64,000 nucleotides of DNA from Jaapia argillacea MUCL 33604. Taxonomy: Eukaryota; Basidiomycota; Agaricomycetes; Jaapiales; Jaapiaceae. The stretch lies in assembly GCA_000697665.1 (NCBI GenBank), contig KL197776.1, positions 40,232-104,231 on the forward strand, written 5' to 3'. The notes under the pieces were generated by a model that was given only the letters and a program-made list of their open reading frames with translations, was not told where the DNA came from and ran no database searches. Positions 1 to 10,929 of this stretch are shown here, in pieces. How positions within the stretch are numbered: the stretch's first letter is position 1; every line of letters begins with the position of its first letter. The position numbers and the translations under genes were made by a program.

Positions 1-1130
1 GTTGTTGTCTCTCCGCCAACGCCATCCTCTTCTCCTCCGCTTTCTTCTCTTGACGACCGGTCATGAACTCGTCGAACTTGACTCCCCACGATTGCATCGT
101 GTCCATCGCTCCTTCTGCTTTTTGTGGTGGTAGGACGTTGAGGTTGAGAGGGAGTGTGTAACCTTGTACGAGCGCCAGTCTCCTCCTGATGATACTATTC
201 TTCACTTCTCCCTGCGTCAACCCCACCTCCGGAGGTTTGTCCGCGATAGCTCTCACGATCCTGCTACTAAACGGTATCGGCAGTCTCAGCAGAACAGTCC
301 CGACACCCCTACCGACTTTGTTGACGACTTTCATGGTGGATGATTCTTGGGGGATCGGAGAACCTGTTACGAGGTGGAGCATGGCGGGTGTGGTGCAGAG
401 ACGGACTGAGAGGCCTCGGGGTTTGAAGAGGTTTAGGTTGGCGGAGCGGAGGTAACGGTCTGTTAGGGTTTTGGAGAGGACGTGGATTGCGGTTTGAGCT
501 ACGGTTTGGAGGACGGTGCTTGCTATTATCGCCCAGTGGTATGGTCTACGATGATGATGATAAGGGTTGGGAAGGTGCGAATGGGGTTGGAGGAGGGACG
601 TACACAAAACCGATTGCCATACCCGTCATATTAACCACTCTCAACGGTGGACTAGCCACGATAGCCAAGTTCAACCCATCAATAAACGACAAGAATTCCG
701 CTTGGGAGATATCGACGCTTTGGGAGAGGGGGTCGCTATATGCTCTGAGGAACGGCGAGTCGAAAGTTCCTTTGATTTGGGGGATACAGATTGGGAGGGG
801 TAGGCCGGTTGGGGTGTAGGAGGGGGGAGAGGGGAATGGAGGGAGGAAGGTTTGGATTAGGTATTCGGAGTCGCGGGAGAGTTGGATTCCGGATGATTTG
901 GCGATGGGTGGGGTTGGGGGGTTGGGGGGGTAGTTGGACTCGTTGGGACTAGGGTAAGGTATGTTGGGATTAGAGGGGTACTGGACGTTGGGATCGGAGG
1001 GGTACTGGACGTTGGGATTGGAAGGGTACTGTATACTGGGATTGGAGGGATACTGGACGTGGGGATTGGAGGGGTACTGGACGTGGGGATTGGAGGGGAA
1101 CTGTACGTGGGGATCGGAGGGGTAAGACAT
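1..1130 (-). CDS. Conserved basidiomycete protein, N-terminal part (3' end outside window)
   Basis: The ATG at 1130 opens a proline-rich N-terminus of about eight-residue repeats. A conserved core follows, with the blocks LPLPICIPQIKGTFDSPF and FLSFIDGLNLAIVASPPLRV. A 58-bp intron (603 down to 546, GTACGT..TAG) restores the frame to VPYHWAIIA, and the frame then runs open to the window edge through TLTDRYLRSANLNLFKPRG and LSVRLCTTPAMLHLV. The core resembles an unnamed protein that recurs in agaricomycete genomes, in which a disordered proline/tyrosine-rich head precedes a conserved domain with a hydrophobic stretch after GFVPYHW. The end of the open frame is rich in Lys and Glu, as expected of a coiled or basic tail. 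Function is unknown. Family recognition is from memory of the sequence pattern only. Confidence 0.72.
945..1127 (-). repeat. Coding tandem repeat, about 24-bp unit
   Basis: About seven degenerate copies of a 24-bp unit encode the octad NPxVQYPS at the head of the minus-strand gene. Units differ mainly in the variable position (H, S or N) and in N/D before the proline. Copy number probably varies between strains. Confidence 0.8.
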
Positions 1131-1789
1131 GTTGGGAGAGGATGCGATGGAGTGGAGGAGCGACGTAGGTTATATACCGCGGTATCACGGAAAGACAGAG
1201 TCCGATAGCGGTGCTATGACGGCAAAAATAGAATCCATCAGATAGAAAGCTAAGAGGAACTGGGGCTGTGTCTCGTTGCAAAGTCCGTAGAAGCAGGAAA
1301 GTGCATCATGCATCAGCACGTTGGTGGGTTCTGTAACCCCATTGAGCAGGTTACGCCGCAGTTTGGATATCGGGGAGTGACTGCCCGAACAGCCATCGCT
1401 GTAGAATCTGTCCAAGGACGCCGAAGGAGACCGGGGAGGAGAAACTGGAAGATGGGAAGTTAAGTAGCATCAGTTCGACATAAGGATCGATGCGACACTC
1501 ACAATGAGCCACATGAATATGTGCACTGGGTAGACGCTGCCTCACTCGGTCAAGACTTATCGCGTAACCTCCTCCCAACGTCTCCCATTCGTTCCCAATG
1601 AATGGAAAAAATCTCCTGGCTCTGCCACAGCGTACCCCTGTTCATTGTGAAGCCGACCATCAACGAGCTCGTCAGGATAAAGCCAAGATGAAGTCGAACG
1701 ATGTCACCATGCCGCCAACGGAAACAAACAAGAAACAAATCGATGTTGTCCGAGGCCACGTGAGAACCACGCGAGCAACAAAGGATCCC
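1131..1789. other. Intergenic, no gene seen
   Basis: Only short overlapping open frames occur. The last 50 bp (from about 1745) match the sequence at about 9625-9670, so this end belongs to the duplicated F-box promoter region that the hAT-like element interrupts. Confidence 0.5.
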
Positions 1790-1797
1790 GTCCTTTC

Positions 1798-2861
1798 TAA
1801 AGTTGCCGTTGTCCAGTTCGGAACCGTCAGAACCAGGTCCATGACCTGAACCGGACCCTGCTGAACCTGAACCTGGTGGGACCGAACCTGGGTTCTCCAT
1901 GTGGTCAGGTTCGGGTTTGCACTGGAGGGGAGGAAGAGAACCTATCCCGAACCCTTGTAACATGTTCGAACCACTCGAACCATAACAATTGTTCACTACC
2001 ATCTAAGCACCTCGACTTTGCAAAATCCCAGTTGTCCCACTCGTCCAGGCTAATTAGCCTGGAATGCTGTCAGCGCTGGTAATACTCCCGCCACCTTCCC
2101 GAGGCTTCTCACGACATGAAACCTTTGTTTCTCGTCGTTGTCGACAATGACAATGACAATACCCTTGTACAGTGGTGAAATATGAATGGATTTTCGTGGC
2201 TTTTGGCTCATATGAAGGGCATGGTTGTCTTGTACATGATCAGAACTCCCGATTTCAAGTTTGGGAGGCATAACTAAGTATACCATTGTATCACAGAGTG
2301 AATTAGACGCCAGTTACATAATGAGCATCATTCTTAGAGGTTGTCAAGAGCTGGAATGTCATTGAGAGGGTTGAGCCATGGTAACAGCTAGACCACCCCA
2401 ACGAAATCAGATCTGGAGTCAACTTCAATAAAACTTTGATTATCCCACCGTCCTCACAAAGTCGATGCAACTCTAGATAGAGTTCAATGCTGGGTAACAG
2501 AAGGGCCAGAAAGGTGTCAAGGAGGCATGAGCCGAGATTGTTGAGAGGGAGGAATAGACAGTAGGTTGTTCATTGCCAAGACAGGCATCCTGTTGACAAA
2601 GCAGCTGCCAGGGAAGGGTGACCAGCTTGGACAACGAGAGCAACAGTGGAGAAAAGAAAAAACTCAAAATTACTATTACCAAATCAAGGCAGGACGGGTT
2701 CAAACCATGTTCGGACCAGGACCTAACTGGACCAGACCGGAACCGCAAAGAACCCAGGTTCAGGTTCAGGTTCAGACAGATGAGGAAAAATGGTTGTGTT
2801 CAGGTTCGGGTTTGGCCTAAAGGTGCCCGAACCGGACCTGAACCGAACAACGGCAACTTTA
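1798..2861. mobile_element. Non-autonomous hAT-like DNA transposon, 1,064 bp
   Basis: The element starts TAAAGTTGCCGTTG (1798-1811) and ends with its perfect inverse CAACGGCAACTTTA (2848-2861). It is flanked by the same 8 bp, gtcctttc, at 1790-1797 and 2862-2869. Eight-bp target duplications and T/A-starting inverted ends are hallmarks of the hAT superfamily. Both subterminal regions (about 1810-1925 and 2700-2850) are dense in AACCTGAACC / GGTTCAGGTT units in mirrored orientation, like subterminal transposase-binding repeats. No transposase-like frame is present, so it would depend on an element elsewhere. The paralogous promoter at 9625-9760 is continuous across the site (gccctttc, 9670-9677), which shows the empty state. 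Confidence 0.9.
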
Positions 2862-2869
2862 GTCCTTTC

Positions 2870-3164
2870 TCCTCGTCCACATCTGTCACAAAACCCCTCG
2901 CTATTAGAACCTCGCGTCTTCTTTCCCTTTATCCAGTCAAACAGGACCACATGTACGATGATTTATATCTCCGTCCATGAGTGGCTCTGGGGGTATAAAG
3001 ACCCGACAATCTGTGCGGCGAATAATCAACCCGCCCAATATCCAAGTCGATACTTCCTCACCGGAGAGTCCGCTAAGTTACAAGTGTAAGTACTTCATTG
3101 AGTAAGCACTCGAAATCTCTCCGTTCCTCTTGGTAATGACTAATTTCCTCCAATATATGTAGCC
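2870..3164 (+). promoter_or_regulatory. Promoter and 5' leader of F-box gene A, with leader intron
   Basis: A TATAAAG box lies at about 2995-3001. A probable untranslated intron runs from GTAAGT at 3086 to TAG at 3162, with a TGACTAAT branch-like motif, and ends two bases before the ATG. The region from 2870 aligns with 9678-9955 upstream of F-box copy B, so both copies carried the same leader. Confidence 0.55.
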
Positions 3165-4411
3165 ATGTCGCATAGCAATCGCAGCCTCGCCTCGACCACG
3201 GGCTTCTGTTCCTTCCTCAATCGTGTTCCTCTCGAAACCATCAACTCAATCATCGACCTGATCGACGATCGTTCCGATATCCTCTCCTTAGCCCTCACCT
3301 GTAAATCCTTCGCCAAACACCTCATCCCATCCATCCTCGACTACCGCGAAATCAGGGCACCTTTCGAGTTGTCCCAAATATGGAGGCACCTCGCGAATAA
3401 CCCCACACTCGCACGACGTGTTCGTGAGATCTGTCTCATGGGACCTTGTACTCCCCATCGTTTGCCACAGCCGATTGAGAGGAGAATTAGGCGCCGCGGG
3501 CGCCTTGACCTTGCAGAAGGGGAAGAGGCTGAGAAGTTCTTCTTTCAGGTTCTGAAAAGCCTTCCCAGACTTGTCTCTTTTCGTTGGCCGTCTTCAATGC
3601 ACCACTACAGATACTCGTTCAATCGGCTCGGGTATGATAAAGTGTGGGGTATCCTCTCAACCCACTGTCCTAATCTCCAGTATTTGGAGATCTCCGATAC
3701 AGTCAATGTGCTCTCGGGCGAAGCCTTGGAAGGGCGGAGTAAGCAGGTAAGTCACCCGTCTATTCGCTCCCCTTCATATTCCTGACCATATATATGGTGT
3801 AGCTCTTCATCATTCAAGGCTTGAAGTCCTGTGAATATAGCTTCGCCTTTGAGGGGATAAAATCCAAGTGGCTCCTTTCCCCTTCATATCTCATCCCTTT
3901 TCTGTCGATAAACTCCTCGTTGCGGGTTTTATCCTTATCCGTCCCCCGCGCCTTTGCCGACCAATTCCTCCCTCTGGAAGACGAGTTCGGCGACATTCAC
4001 CTTCCGTCCCTCGAATCATTTTCCTTGAAAGGCCTCACCTTCCATAATCCCGACACACTATGCCGCTTCCTCCGCCTCAACGACTCCATCCAATCCCTCG
4101 AACTTCACAGCTCCTACCCTCTCCCATCACTCGCCAAAGGAGATCTCCCAAACCTCGTTCATTTTTCATCACGATTCTGCCAATGGGAACCCATTTGTTT
4201 GGCGATACCCCCTCTACGCCAACTCGATATCCACGCTACTCACGATCAACTCGACACCCCTGGGTTCATAGACGCTGTGAAAGTTGTTTCTGGGACCTTG
4301 AGAACTGTGTGTATCGGTACGAAAGGTGCTGTGGCTAATCCTGCTACGGCTGCTACCGTCCGTCAGGCCTTGAGTGGAATCAGGGTTGAGTTTAATGTTT
4401 TGTATTGGTAG
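3165..4411 (+). CDS. F-box protein A (396 aa), intact copy
   Basis: Two exons, 3165-3746 and 3803-4411, are joined across a 56-bp phase-0 intron (GTAAGT..TAG). The N-terminus carries an F-box at about residues 16-62: VPLETINSIIDLIDD, then LSLALTCKSFAKHLIPSILD. F-box domains bind Skp1 and bring substrates to SCF ubiquitin ligases. The rest has leucine-rich stretches such as LQYLEIS, SLRVLSLSVP, SLESFSLKGLTF and PPLRQLDIHA, which suggests an irregular LRR-like substrate-binding part. This is the only undamaged member of three related copies in the left half (B at 9956 and C near 14305 are broken). Substrate is unknown. F-box families are strongly expanded in mushroom-forming fungi. Confidence 0.85.
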
Positions 4412-4974
4412 GGTTGGTGGCTGTGAGTGTTCACAATTCGTTTGGAGTGGTGGTGTACTGGCTGATGTTCTCGTCTTTGAAGGCGTATGCGGCCGTGGAG
4501 TGGACAGAGTGGTTGAGCTGGGTGACGAGGCTTCCGGTCGTTTTGTGTCTGCAATGTCTCCAGTTATTACAGAATATACCTCGTTTTCCTAGGGAACGTT
4601 GACGCTGTAGCGACCACGAGATGACCGTCACACACAAAGGCTCCAGCATCTCCAGGTATCCTTGGTTCTCTCCTCCATTGCACGCGTCTACGTCATGATA
4701 ACCCTTCAAGAGGCGCCCGTAGATTCACCACCTTATCGGCGACACTAGCCGAAGGGGAGTTCAGTTGAGAGGTACGTATTCCACTCATCTTTGACGTTCA
4801 ACATCATCCATGGTTTTGAGAGGTTTTGGATGTTATTTCTGAGGTAGTTAGTGGGATTTAGAACGATAGATCATCTGGGAATTATCACTCAACTTCGTTC
4901 CTCGTCCCAGCTGCATTTCTTGATTATATACGTAGATCGAGGTAGAGCTCATTCACAGTTCGAACGATTATCCA
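4412..4974. other. Intergenic, nothing recognised
   Basis: Short open frames exist on both strands but none resembles a protein or a paralogue in this window. Confidence 0.4.
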
Positions 4975-5870
4975 CCACAATCCATCATGAACGAAGAATC
5001 AGACGATTTCCAACATGAAGAAAACCGAGCATCTTTCTTCAAAGTCTCCCAACTAGTCAGTCCTTCTAGACTTTTTCCCCACCGCCTTCAACTCCCTTGC
5101 AACAGTTTCGCATAAGAGGTAATCCATGACGGGCTCCCACCTCCCCTGCATCTTCGGCTGTGTTGATGTCCTGAGGTAGTAGCAGCTGGTATTCGTCTCA
5201 GTATTGAAAATACGACTTTCTGAACCTTCGCTAGCGAGCAATCGACACCCTCTCGATGACCTTGCCTCCCTAACTCTCCCCGTCTATCTTGCCGTCTCAT
5301 TCCCCCATGAAACTATTAGCTAATTAAAGTGCATTTGGACCGTCATGTGCTTCACCCGGTAGCGCCATCTGTCTTGAAAAATTAAATATGGCCAGGTTAG
5401 ACGCAGTTAGGAAGGCTACAAACTTGGAGCCTTATGCTCCGCGGTCCAGCGCCAACGCACCCAATGTCGGCACCCAGATCGGGCTTTGCTGGGCTTTCAA
5501 AAAACGCTAAAGCCTTCGATTGACGTCGGAGTCGATTCATTATTGTGGTGGAGATCCGGTGTTTCGAATTGTGAACGGCGATCTATGATCAAGCCATCCA
5601 GAAGCCTCGTCTGGACTAGTATCATGTATCAGGCTGTAGTGCCAAGCTCGTCGTATGTGATCAACATCCTGGCTAAGAGGACGGACATTCGCCTCCGCTT
5701 TCAACGTCTCCCAATTCGACAAGTTAATCATCCGCGGCATTTGCTCCCAAACTACTACCTTCCGAGCGGTAATGAGACAACATACTCTTCTGCGGACTCG
5801 AAAGACTCGGAAAGAGTGTCGACCCGACCTGGAGTACATCCAATCCATCATCGTATCTGAGATCAGCAAT
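4975..5870. pseudogene. Shredded BTB-gene fragments in both orientations
   Basis: Four pieces match different parts of the BTB genes. On the minus strand 5000-5160 matches the tail of BTB-4 (SWETLKKDA and the preceding GEVGAHHG region at DNA level). On the plus strand 5160-5290 matches the core after the intron (EVVAA.IRLS, then the ASEQSTPSR region), with stops. On the plus strand 5430-5530 matches the stretch before the Cys pair (EPYA, GTQIGLCWAFKK). On the minus strand 5540-5870 matches the last 30 codons plus the 3' flank also found at 29036-29290 (NLSNWETLKAEA). No piece can be translated as a gene. The alternating strands point to repeated rearrangement here. Confidence 0.6.
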
Positions 5871-6339
5871 CTAGACGGAGGCCCCTTTCTCTGGAGGAAC
5901 GGTCATAGCAAGGAACTGTTTGAGTGATTCGACCTCAGAACCTGGCGAAAGCAAGATATGATGTGTGGCACCTGGGCTGCACTCACCTATCCTGGTTGGA
6001 GACGATACCTCGCCGGCAACTCGAAATACTGCGCAGTGCGGAACGATAGCCTGATCCTTGGACCGAAGCGCGATCCGCATGTGGTTCGCTGTCATGGAGT
6101 ATCTGGCCCAGTGGCGAAGAGGTGGACAAGTCATGGCGAGAGCATCGATTTCGCGCGATGAGTTCAACCATATGCTGAGGCCAAGACAAAAGATACGACG
6201 ATACTTGCTTGTGAGCGACGCGAACAGCAGGGGACAATTTAACTGCAGTTCGACCTAGTTCGACCCAGTTCCGTCAACCCTTTCCGTTGATGGACACGTG
6301 GGAATGCTGTACACCTACCAAGAACTTGCCAAGTTCGAC
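5871..6339. other. Intergenic, nothing recognised
   Basis: No open frame with family resemblance was seen. The following block, from about 6340, is shared with the other protease copies. Confidence 0.35.
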
Positions 6340-6746
6340 ACTGTGTTTTGGGCTACGATAGGGACGACCACTCTGTAAATGATTTAATTCTCTGACTCTG
6401 AGATATCTGTTCTCTTTCGTTTCGCCACCTGGATCGACTACCGCTGGAAAGAAACAGTCCAAGAATTGCAAGATTCGACCCCATCATCACCTTTGCCAAG
6501 ACAGTCTTCGTAGTGCTGGCGAGCTTGCTCACTGGGCCATCGACCATCACTCATCCAGACTCATGGTACAGTGCATAGCTTACTTGACACCAATTGTTGA
6601 AGGCTCAGCGTATGCCCGGAGCCGTGCCAAGCATCTAATGTGATGCAGTGATGCACTATCAATTTCCAAGTCAAATCCACCTCTTATAAGGCTCTCCTGA
6701 CGATTTTCACGCCCACCCATCTAATCATCCAACTTCAAACACATCT
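6340..6746 (+). promoter_or_regulatory. Conserved upstream block of M43 protease 1
   Basis: This block aligns with 10930-11345 and, inverted, with 27052-27420, the regions upstream of the other two protease copies. It contains a CTTATAAG box at 6683-6690, about 60 bp before the ATG, followed by a GCTCTCC..GATTTTCAC stretch kept in all three copies. The distal part (about 6345-6520) looks like decayed coding sequence (DSEISVLFRFATWIDYRWK) rather than promoter. Confidence 0.5.
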
Positions 6747-7957
6747 ATGATCTTCCTTCAATCATTGTCTCTTCTTCTCGCCGTCGTCTGCTTAACCTCA
6801 GAGTCAGTCCTCGCTTCTCCCGCTCCGCCTACAGGACGATGTGGCTCAGAAGCCACAGCAAACGACGTCCTCCTCGCTGAGGCTCATTTTCGTGAACATC
6901 TCGTGTTACCTCACGAAGCACCCTCTGCCTCCGCCGCCGTTCCTCTAGTCATTCCGGTCTACTGGAATATCATTTGCGAGACTAATACGTTGGAAGGAGG
7001 TTGTATCCCGTATGTAAACTTATTACCATCCCTTTTTGATAATCGAGCGCCCATTGATTCGCCTTTCAGGGACATCTATGTCCAAAACCAGGTGACAATA
7101 CTCAATCGAGCGTTCGTGTCTGTCGGTATCTCTTTCAAGTCTGCAAAGGTCACTCGCTGGCTTGCACCCGCTTGGTTCACAATATCGTCCCTGTTCGTTT
7201 GAGACCTTTTATGTAATGTAACACACTTGGCTCATCCTTCCCGTATCTTGTCCTGTAGACCAGATGCAGCACCGATGAAAGAAAGGCTAGCCGTCATAAG
7301 TCCCGACGTTCTAAACATCTACGTCGTCGGTGTATTACCGTGCGCATTTCTATCTTCCTTCCTCTCTTCCGGCAAGTTCAGCTTATATATCTGTCGGGCA
7401 CAGAAAACCGACAACTAGACCTGGTACTACGCTTGGATACTCAAGCTTCCCGTGGAATTACACGACAGATCCGATTAGTGACGGTGTCATGGTTGTCTTT
7501 TCCACTCTTCCAGGTGGTGGGTTCCTCAATCAAGATTTAGGAGCTGTAAGTCACTTATCTTTCCAACCACCCCTCGTCTACGTCTCTCACTACATGCATC
7601 ACATTCAGAATGTCGTCCATGAGGTCGGACACTGGTCAGGATTATGGCATACTTTCCAAGGAGGCTGTCCCAGTCCCAACAATGACGGAGATTCCGTCGC
7701 CGATACACCCGCTGAAGCTCTTCCGACCTTCGGTTGTCCCACCGTTGCCGCAGATTCTTGTCCTGGAGATCCTGGGCTTGACCCGATTCATAATTTTATG
7801 GATTATACGGATGATACGTGTAGAACTCAGTTCACGCCAGGTAAGTAACCCTCTCGACTTTGGTTAGTCCGTTGACGAGGGTTGAATCGTCGACTCTGTA
7901 GGTCAGGTGAGTCGGATGAGGAATATGTTGAGGAGTTATCGGGGGATTGATGTTTGA
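6747..7957 (+). CDS. Secreted M43-type zinc metalloprotease 1 (298 aa)
   Basis: Six exons (6747-7009, 7070-7192, 7259-7339, 7404-7545, 7609-7840, 7902-7957) join in frame to 299 codons including the stop. Residues 1-24 form a signal peptide ending LASPAPP. The zinc site [11 protein letters not shown] at about 207-217 is the metzincin HExxHxxGxxH signature, followed by FQGGC. A Met-turn region, IHNFMDYTDD, lies about 60 residues later. This order and the Cys spacing fit the M43B (pappalysin/cytophagalysin) group, known in fungi as extracellular metalloproteases. The third intron has a weak GTGCGC donor where the sister copies have GTAAGC. The gene is convergent with BTB pseudogene 1. It should be secreted and digest proteins outside the cell; the substrate is unknown. 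Confidence 0.85.
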
Positions 7958-8236
7958 GGCTTCACTGGTTTCCTGTGGATATTCGGACTTGCCGGATAAT
8001 TTCGAGTGGGTTGACCACTATACAAACCGATCATGGATATTGAGGTTGCAAACAAGATGACATGGGACCTCTGTACGAATGGAATACAGGATATGTACAA
8101 TTACAAGTATAATATTGCTTTATGTTGAGCCTTCGAGCCATTAACAGATCGGAAAACCAGTGCCACTGGCGTACAAACCTCCCCCAAAACGCCAGCGTAT
8201 ATGTTCATCAGCGCCTCGCTCGCAGAGTGACCCGAT

Positions 8237-9265
8237 TCATTTCACAATTGAAGGGTCGTCCAACGCTTCCTTCTTCAAAGCCTCCCACCCCGGCAACCCA
8301 AAGAACTCTGGTAACTCTCTCCACACAACCTTCCGGCCGTCTTCAAATGTGCCCTCAATGAACTTGCAACAGGCGGGGCAGAACTCGTGATGAGCTCCGA
8401 TCAAATTGGTGCGTGCAACACACCAATCGACATACGTCTCTCCCTCGCCCGAGCCCCTTGCAGTTGATCTTTGGAGTGCCTCGGACCTGGCGCTGCGCAT
8501 CCTTTCCTCCACGTCACATTGACTACCAGGACAATAGAACCTACAAAAGAGGAAAGATAACGAGCACTGAGATTCGGCGTGTCGAAGACGATCGCGACCG
8601 AGAAAAAATGAGGTATAGATGTCTTTGTTTGTAGCACGGTGGACCGAATTGAGAGCCGTCAAGGTGTCGACGAGAGGGGCTTTACAGGCTGAGTAGTAGA
8701 GAGCGGGTAAAATGATCTTGATATCGCATTCGAATGCTAAGGTGAGATACGCTGCGAGTTCGCCTTCGAAAGAAGGTATGAGACGGGAATCATTGCGGCG
8801 GTCCCAAGCCATCGTGAAGAGGGATAAACGGATACGAGATGGTGGATGGTACGTCGACGGAGGTGCGGGGTCTCGTGCTTGGTGCTGAGACGCGCAACCG
8901 CAGCAACAACTTCGAATTTCGCCTCGCATCCCGGTCGAAAGTATCTGGAGGTAGAAAATATAAGGTTCGCAGAAGTGCAATGAGTTCAACAAAACTTATG
9001 ACCAATCATAGATAGCTTTCAAATAGTGCTCCCAGTCATTTGCAGAATCTGTCACTTCAACGAGTGGACATCTCTCATAGATCTCCGTGTTGGTCTCCGG
9101 CGCTTGTGGGAGCGAGAAGGTAGTTTTCAGGAACTCCGAGTGTCTCGAAAGGACACTTTTGTGCGCACGAAAGAGCGTCTTACCGGCCCGCAAAACTACC
9201 GATCCGTCTTCATACCACAGATCGCCACTGCAAACCAGTCCTCGTTCCTCTGAGACAGTGGTCAT
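8237..9265 (-). pseudogene. BTB/POZ protein 1, degenerate
   Basis: Exon 1 (9265 down to 9000) encodes a full BTB N-terminus (SGDLWYEDGSVVLRAGKTLF, then HKSVLSRHSEFLKTTFSLPQ). The splice donor that is GTACGT or GTAAGT in the sister genes reads ATAAGT here (8999 down), so the exon runs straight into a stop. Exon 2 has lost one base near 8810 (sisters TCACCAATGG, here TCACGATGG). Downstream of that the frame is open and similar to BTB-2 (RLIPSFEGELAAYLTLAFE, ALYYSACKAPL, FFLGRDRLRHAES) to its end. The upstream region also matches those of BTB-2 and BTB-3. Two independent lesions make this a recent pseudogene, barring assembly error. Confidence 0.8.
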
Positions 9266-9624
9266 GTCGCTGGTGTGGCATGAACGAGACCTCGGAAGAT
9301 GTTTCTGGCGTCGCAGAGACCTACAACGAGAAGATGAACGAGATGGATAACGACGAAGGCGAGATATTCGTTAATTGTAGATAGGGAGATGGATGGAGAA
9401 TAATTGTGTCCAGGGACGCGCGGCCTACTGTACTTAAGCAGAAGTGGCGAGCATCCACATGTGGCAGGGCAGAGACGCTTGCAGCATGAACCCAACATGA
9501 ACGCCCATGGATGATGAATCAATGAAATACGGAACCTCATTCGGCGAAAGCAAATGAGTAAGGGAGAGCATAGTTCTCTTGGGACTATGAATCGAATAGA
9601 AACTGCCTCGCTGCAATGGAAACA

Positions 9625-9955
9625 AATCTTGTCCGAGGCCACGTGAGAACCACGCGAGCAACAAAGCATGCCCTTTCTTCTCGTCCACATCCCTCAGTCA
9701 CGAGGCTCTCCCTATTAGAACATCGCAACTTCCTTTCCCTTTTAAACTGGACCAGATGTTCAAGATCTCAGCGGCTCTGGGGGTACAAAATCCCGTCAAT
9801 CTGTGTGGGGAATACCCAACTCCCCCAACATTGGTACTTCCAACTGTCTGTGCCAGAGTGTTCGCCAAGTTACCAAGTTCTAAGCAGTTCATTGAGTGAG
9901 CAATCGACCTTTCTCTTCTCCTTTTAATCACTCATTTCCTCTGACTTATGTAGCC
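9625..9955 (+). promoter_or_regulatory. Promoter region of F-box copy B; empty site of the hAT-like element
   Basis: Aligned with the region upstream of F-box gene A, but without the 1,064-bp insertion. The unoccupied target is gccctttc at 9670-9677. A leader intron ending TATGTAG just before the ATG is also conserved. Confidence 0.6.
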
Positions 9956-10925
9956 ATGTCGTATCCCAATCGTAGCCTCGCCTCGACCACGGGCTTCTGT
10001 TCCTTCCTCAACCGCGTTCCTCTCGAAACAGTCGACTCCATCATCGACCTGATCGATGACCCCTCCGATACCCTCTCTTTATCCCTCGCCTGCAAATCTT
10101 TCGCCAAGGGCTTCATCCCATCCATCCTCGATTGCCGCGAAATCAGGGCACCTTTCGATGTGTCCCAAATATGGAAACACCTTGCGGATAACCCCACACT
10201 TGCAGGACGTTCGGACGATTTGTCTCACGGGACCTTGTACTCCAAGTTATGTGCCACGGCGGATTGAGCGGAGAATCAGGCGCCTTGACGTAGCGAAAGG
10301 GGAAGAGGCCGAAAAGTTTTTCTTTCAGGTTTGAAAAGCCTTCCCCGACTTATTTATTTCGTTAGTCATCTTTAATGCACCACTACAGATATTCGTTCAA
10401 CTGCCTCGTTTATGATCAAGTCTGGGGTATCCTCTCAACCCACTGTCCTCATCTCCAGTACTTGGAGATTTCTGATACAATCGATGTGCTCTTAGGTGAC
10501 GCCTTGGAAGGGCGGAGTAAGCAGGTAAGCCACCCTTTTATTGGCTCCCCATCATATTCCTGACCATATATACGTGGTAGCTTTTCACCGTACAAGGCCT
10601 GAAGTTCTGTAAATACAGCTTCGCCTTCGAGGGGATGAAATCCGAGTGGCTCTTGAACCCTTCATATCTCATCCGTTTCATGTCGACAAACTCTTCGCTA
10701 CGGGTTTTGCCTTTATCCGTCCCCCGCGCCTTTGCCGACCAATTCCTACCTTTTTGCGACGAATTTGGGGACACACACCTCCTATCACTCGAATCCTTTT
10801 CCCTGAAAGGCCTCACTTTCGATAACCCTGACACATTATGCCGTTTCCTCCACCTCAACGACTCCATCCAATCCCTCGAACTTCACAGCTCGTACCCTCT
10901 CCCATCATCAATCAAAGAAGATATC
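9956..10925 (+). pseudogene. F-box protein copy B, frameshifted and truncated
   Basis: The start and F-box (VPLETVDSIIDLIDD, then LSLSLACKSFAKGF) align with gene A from the ATG at 9956. A small deletion near 10207-10215 shifts the frame and gives a stop at 10265-10267. Another base is missing near 10330 (AGGTTTGAAAAG against AGGTTCTGAAAAG in A). The intron and second exon remain recognisable (SFSLKGLTFDNPDTLCRFL, SIQSLELHSSYPLPS). Similarity to A then stops at about 10925, where the upstream block of protease copy 2 begins, so roughly the last 80 codons were lost at a duplication breakpoint. Confidence 0.8.
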
Positions 10926-10929
10926 CAAG

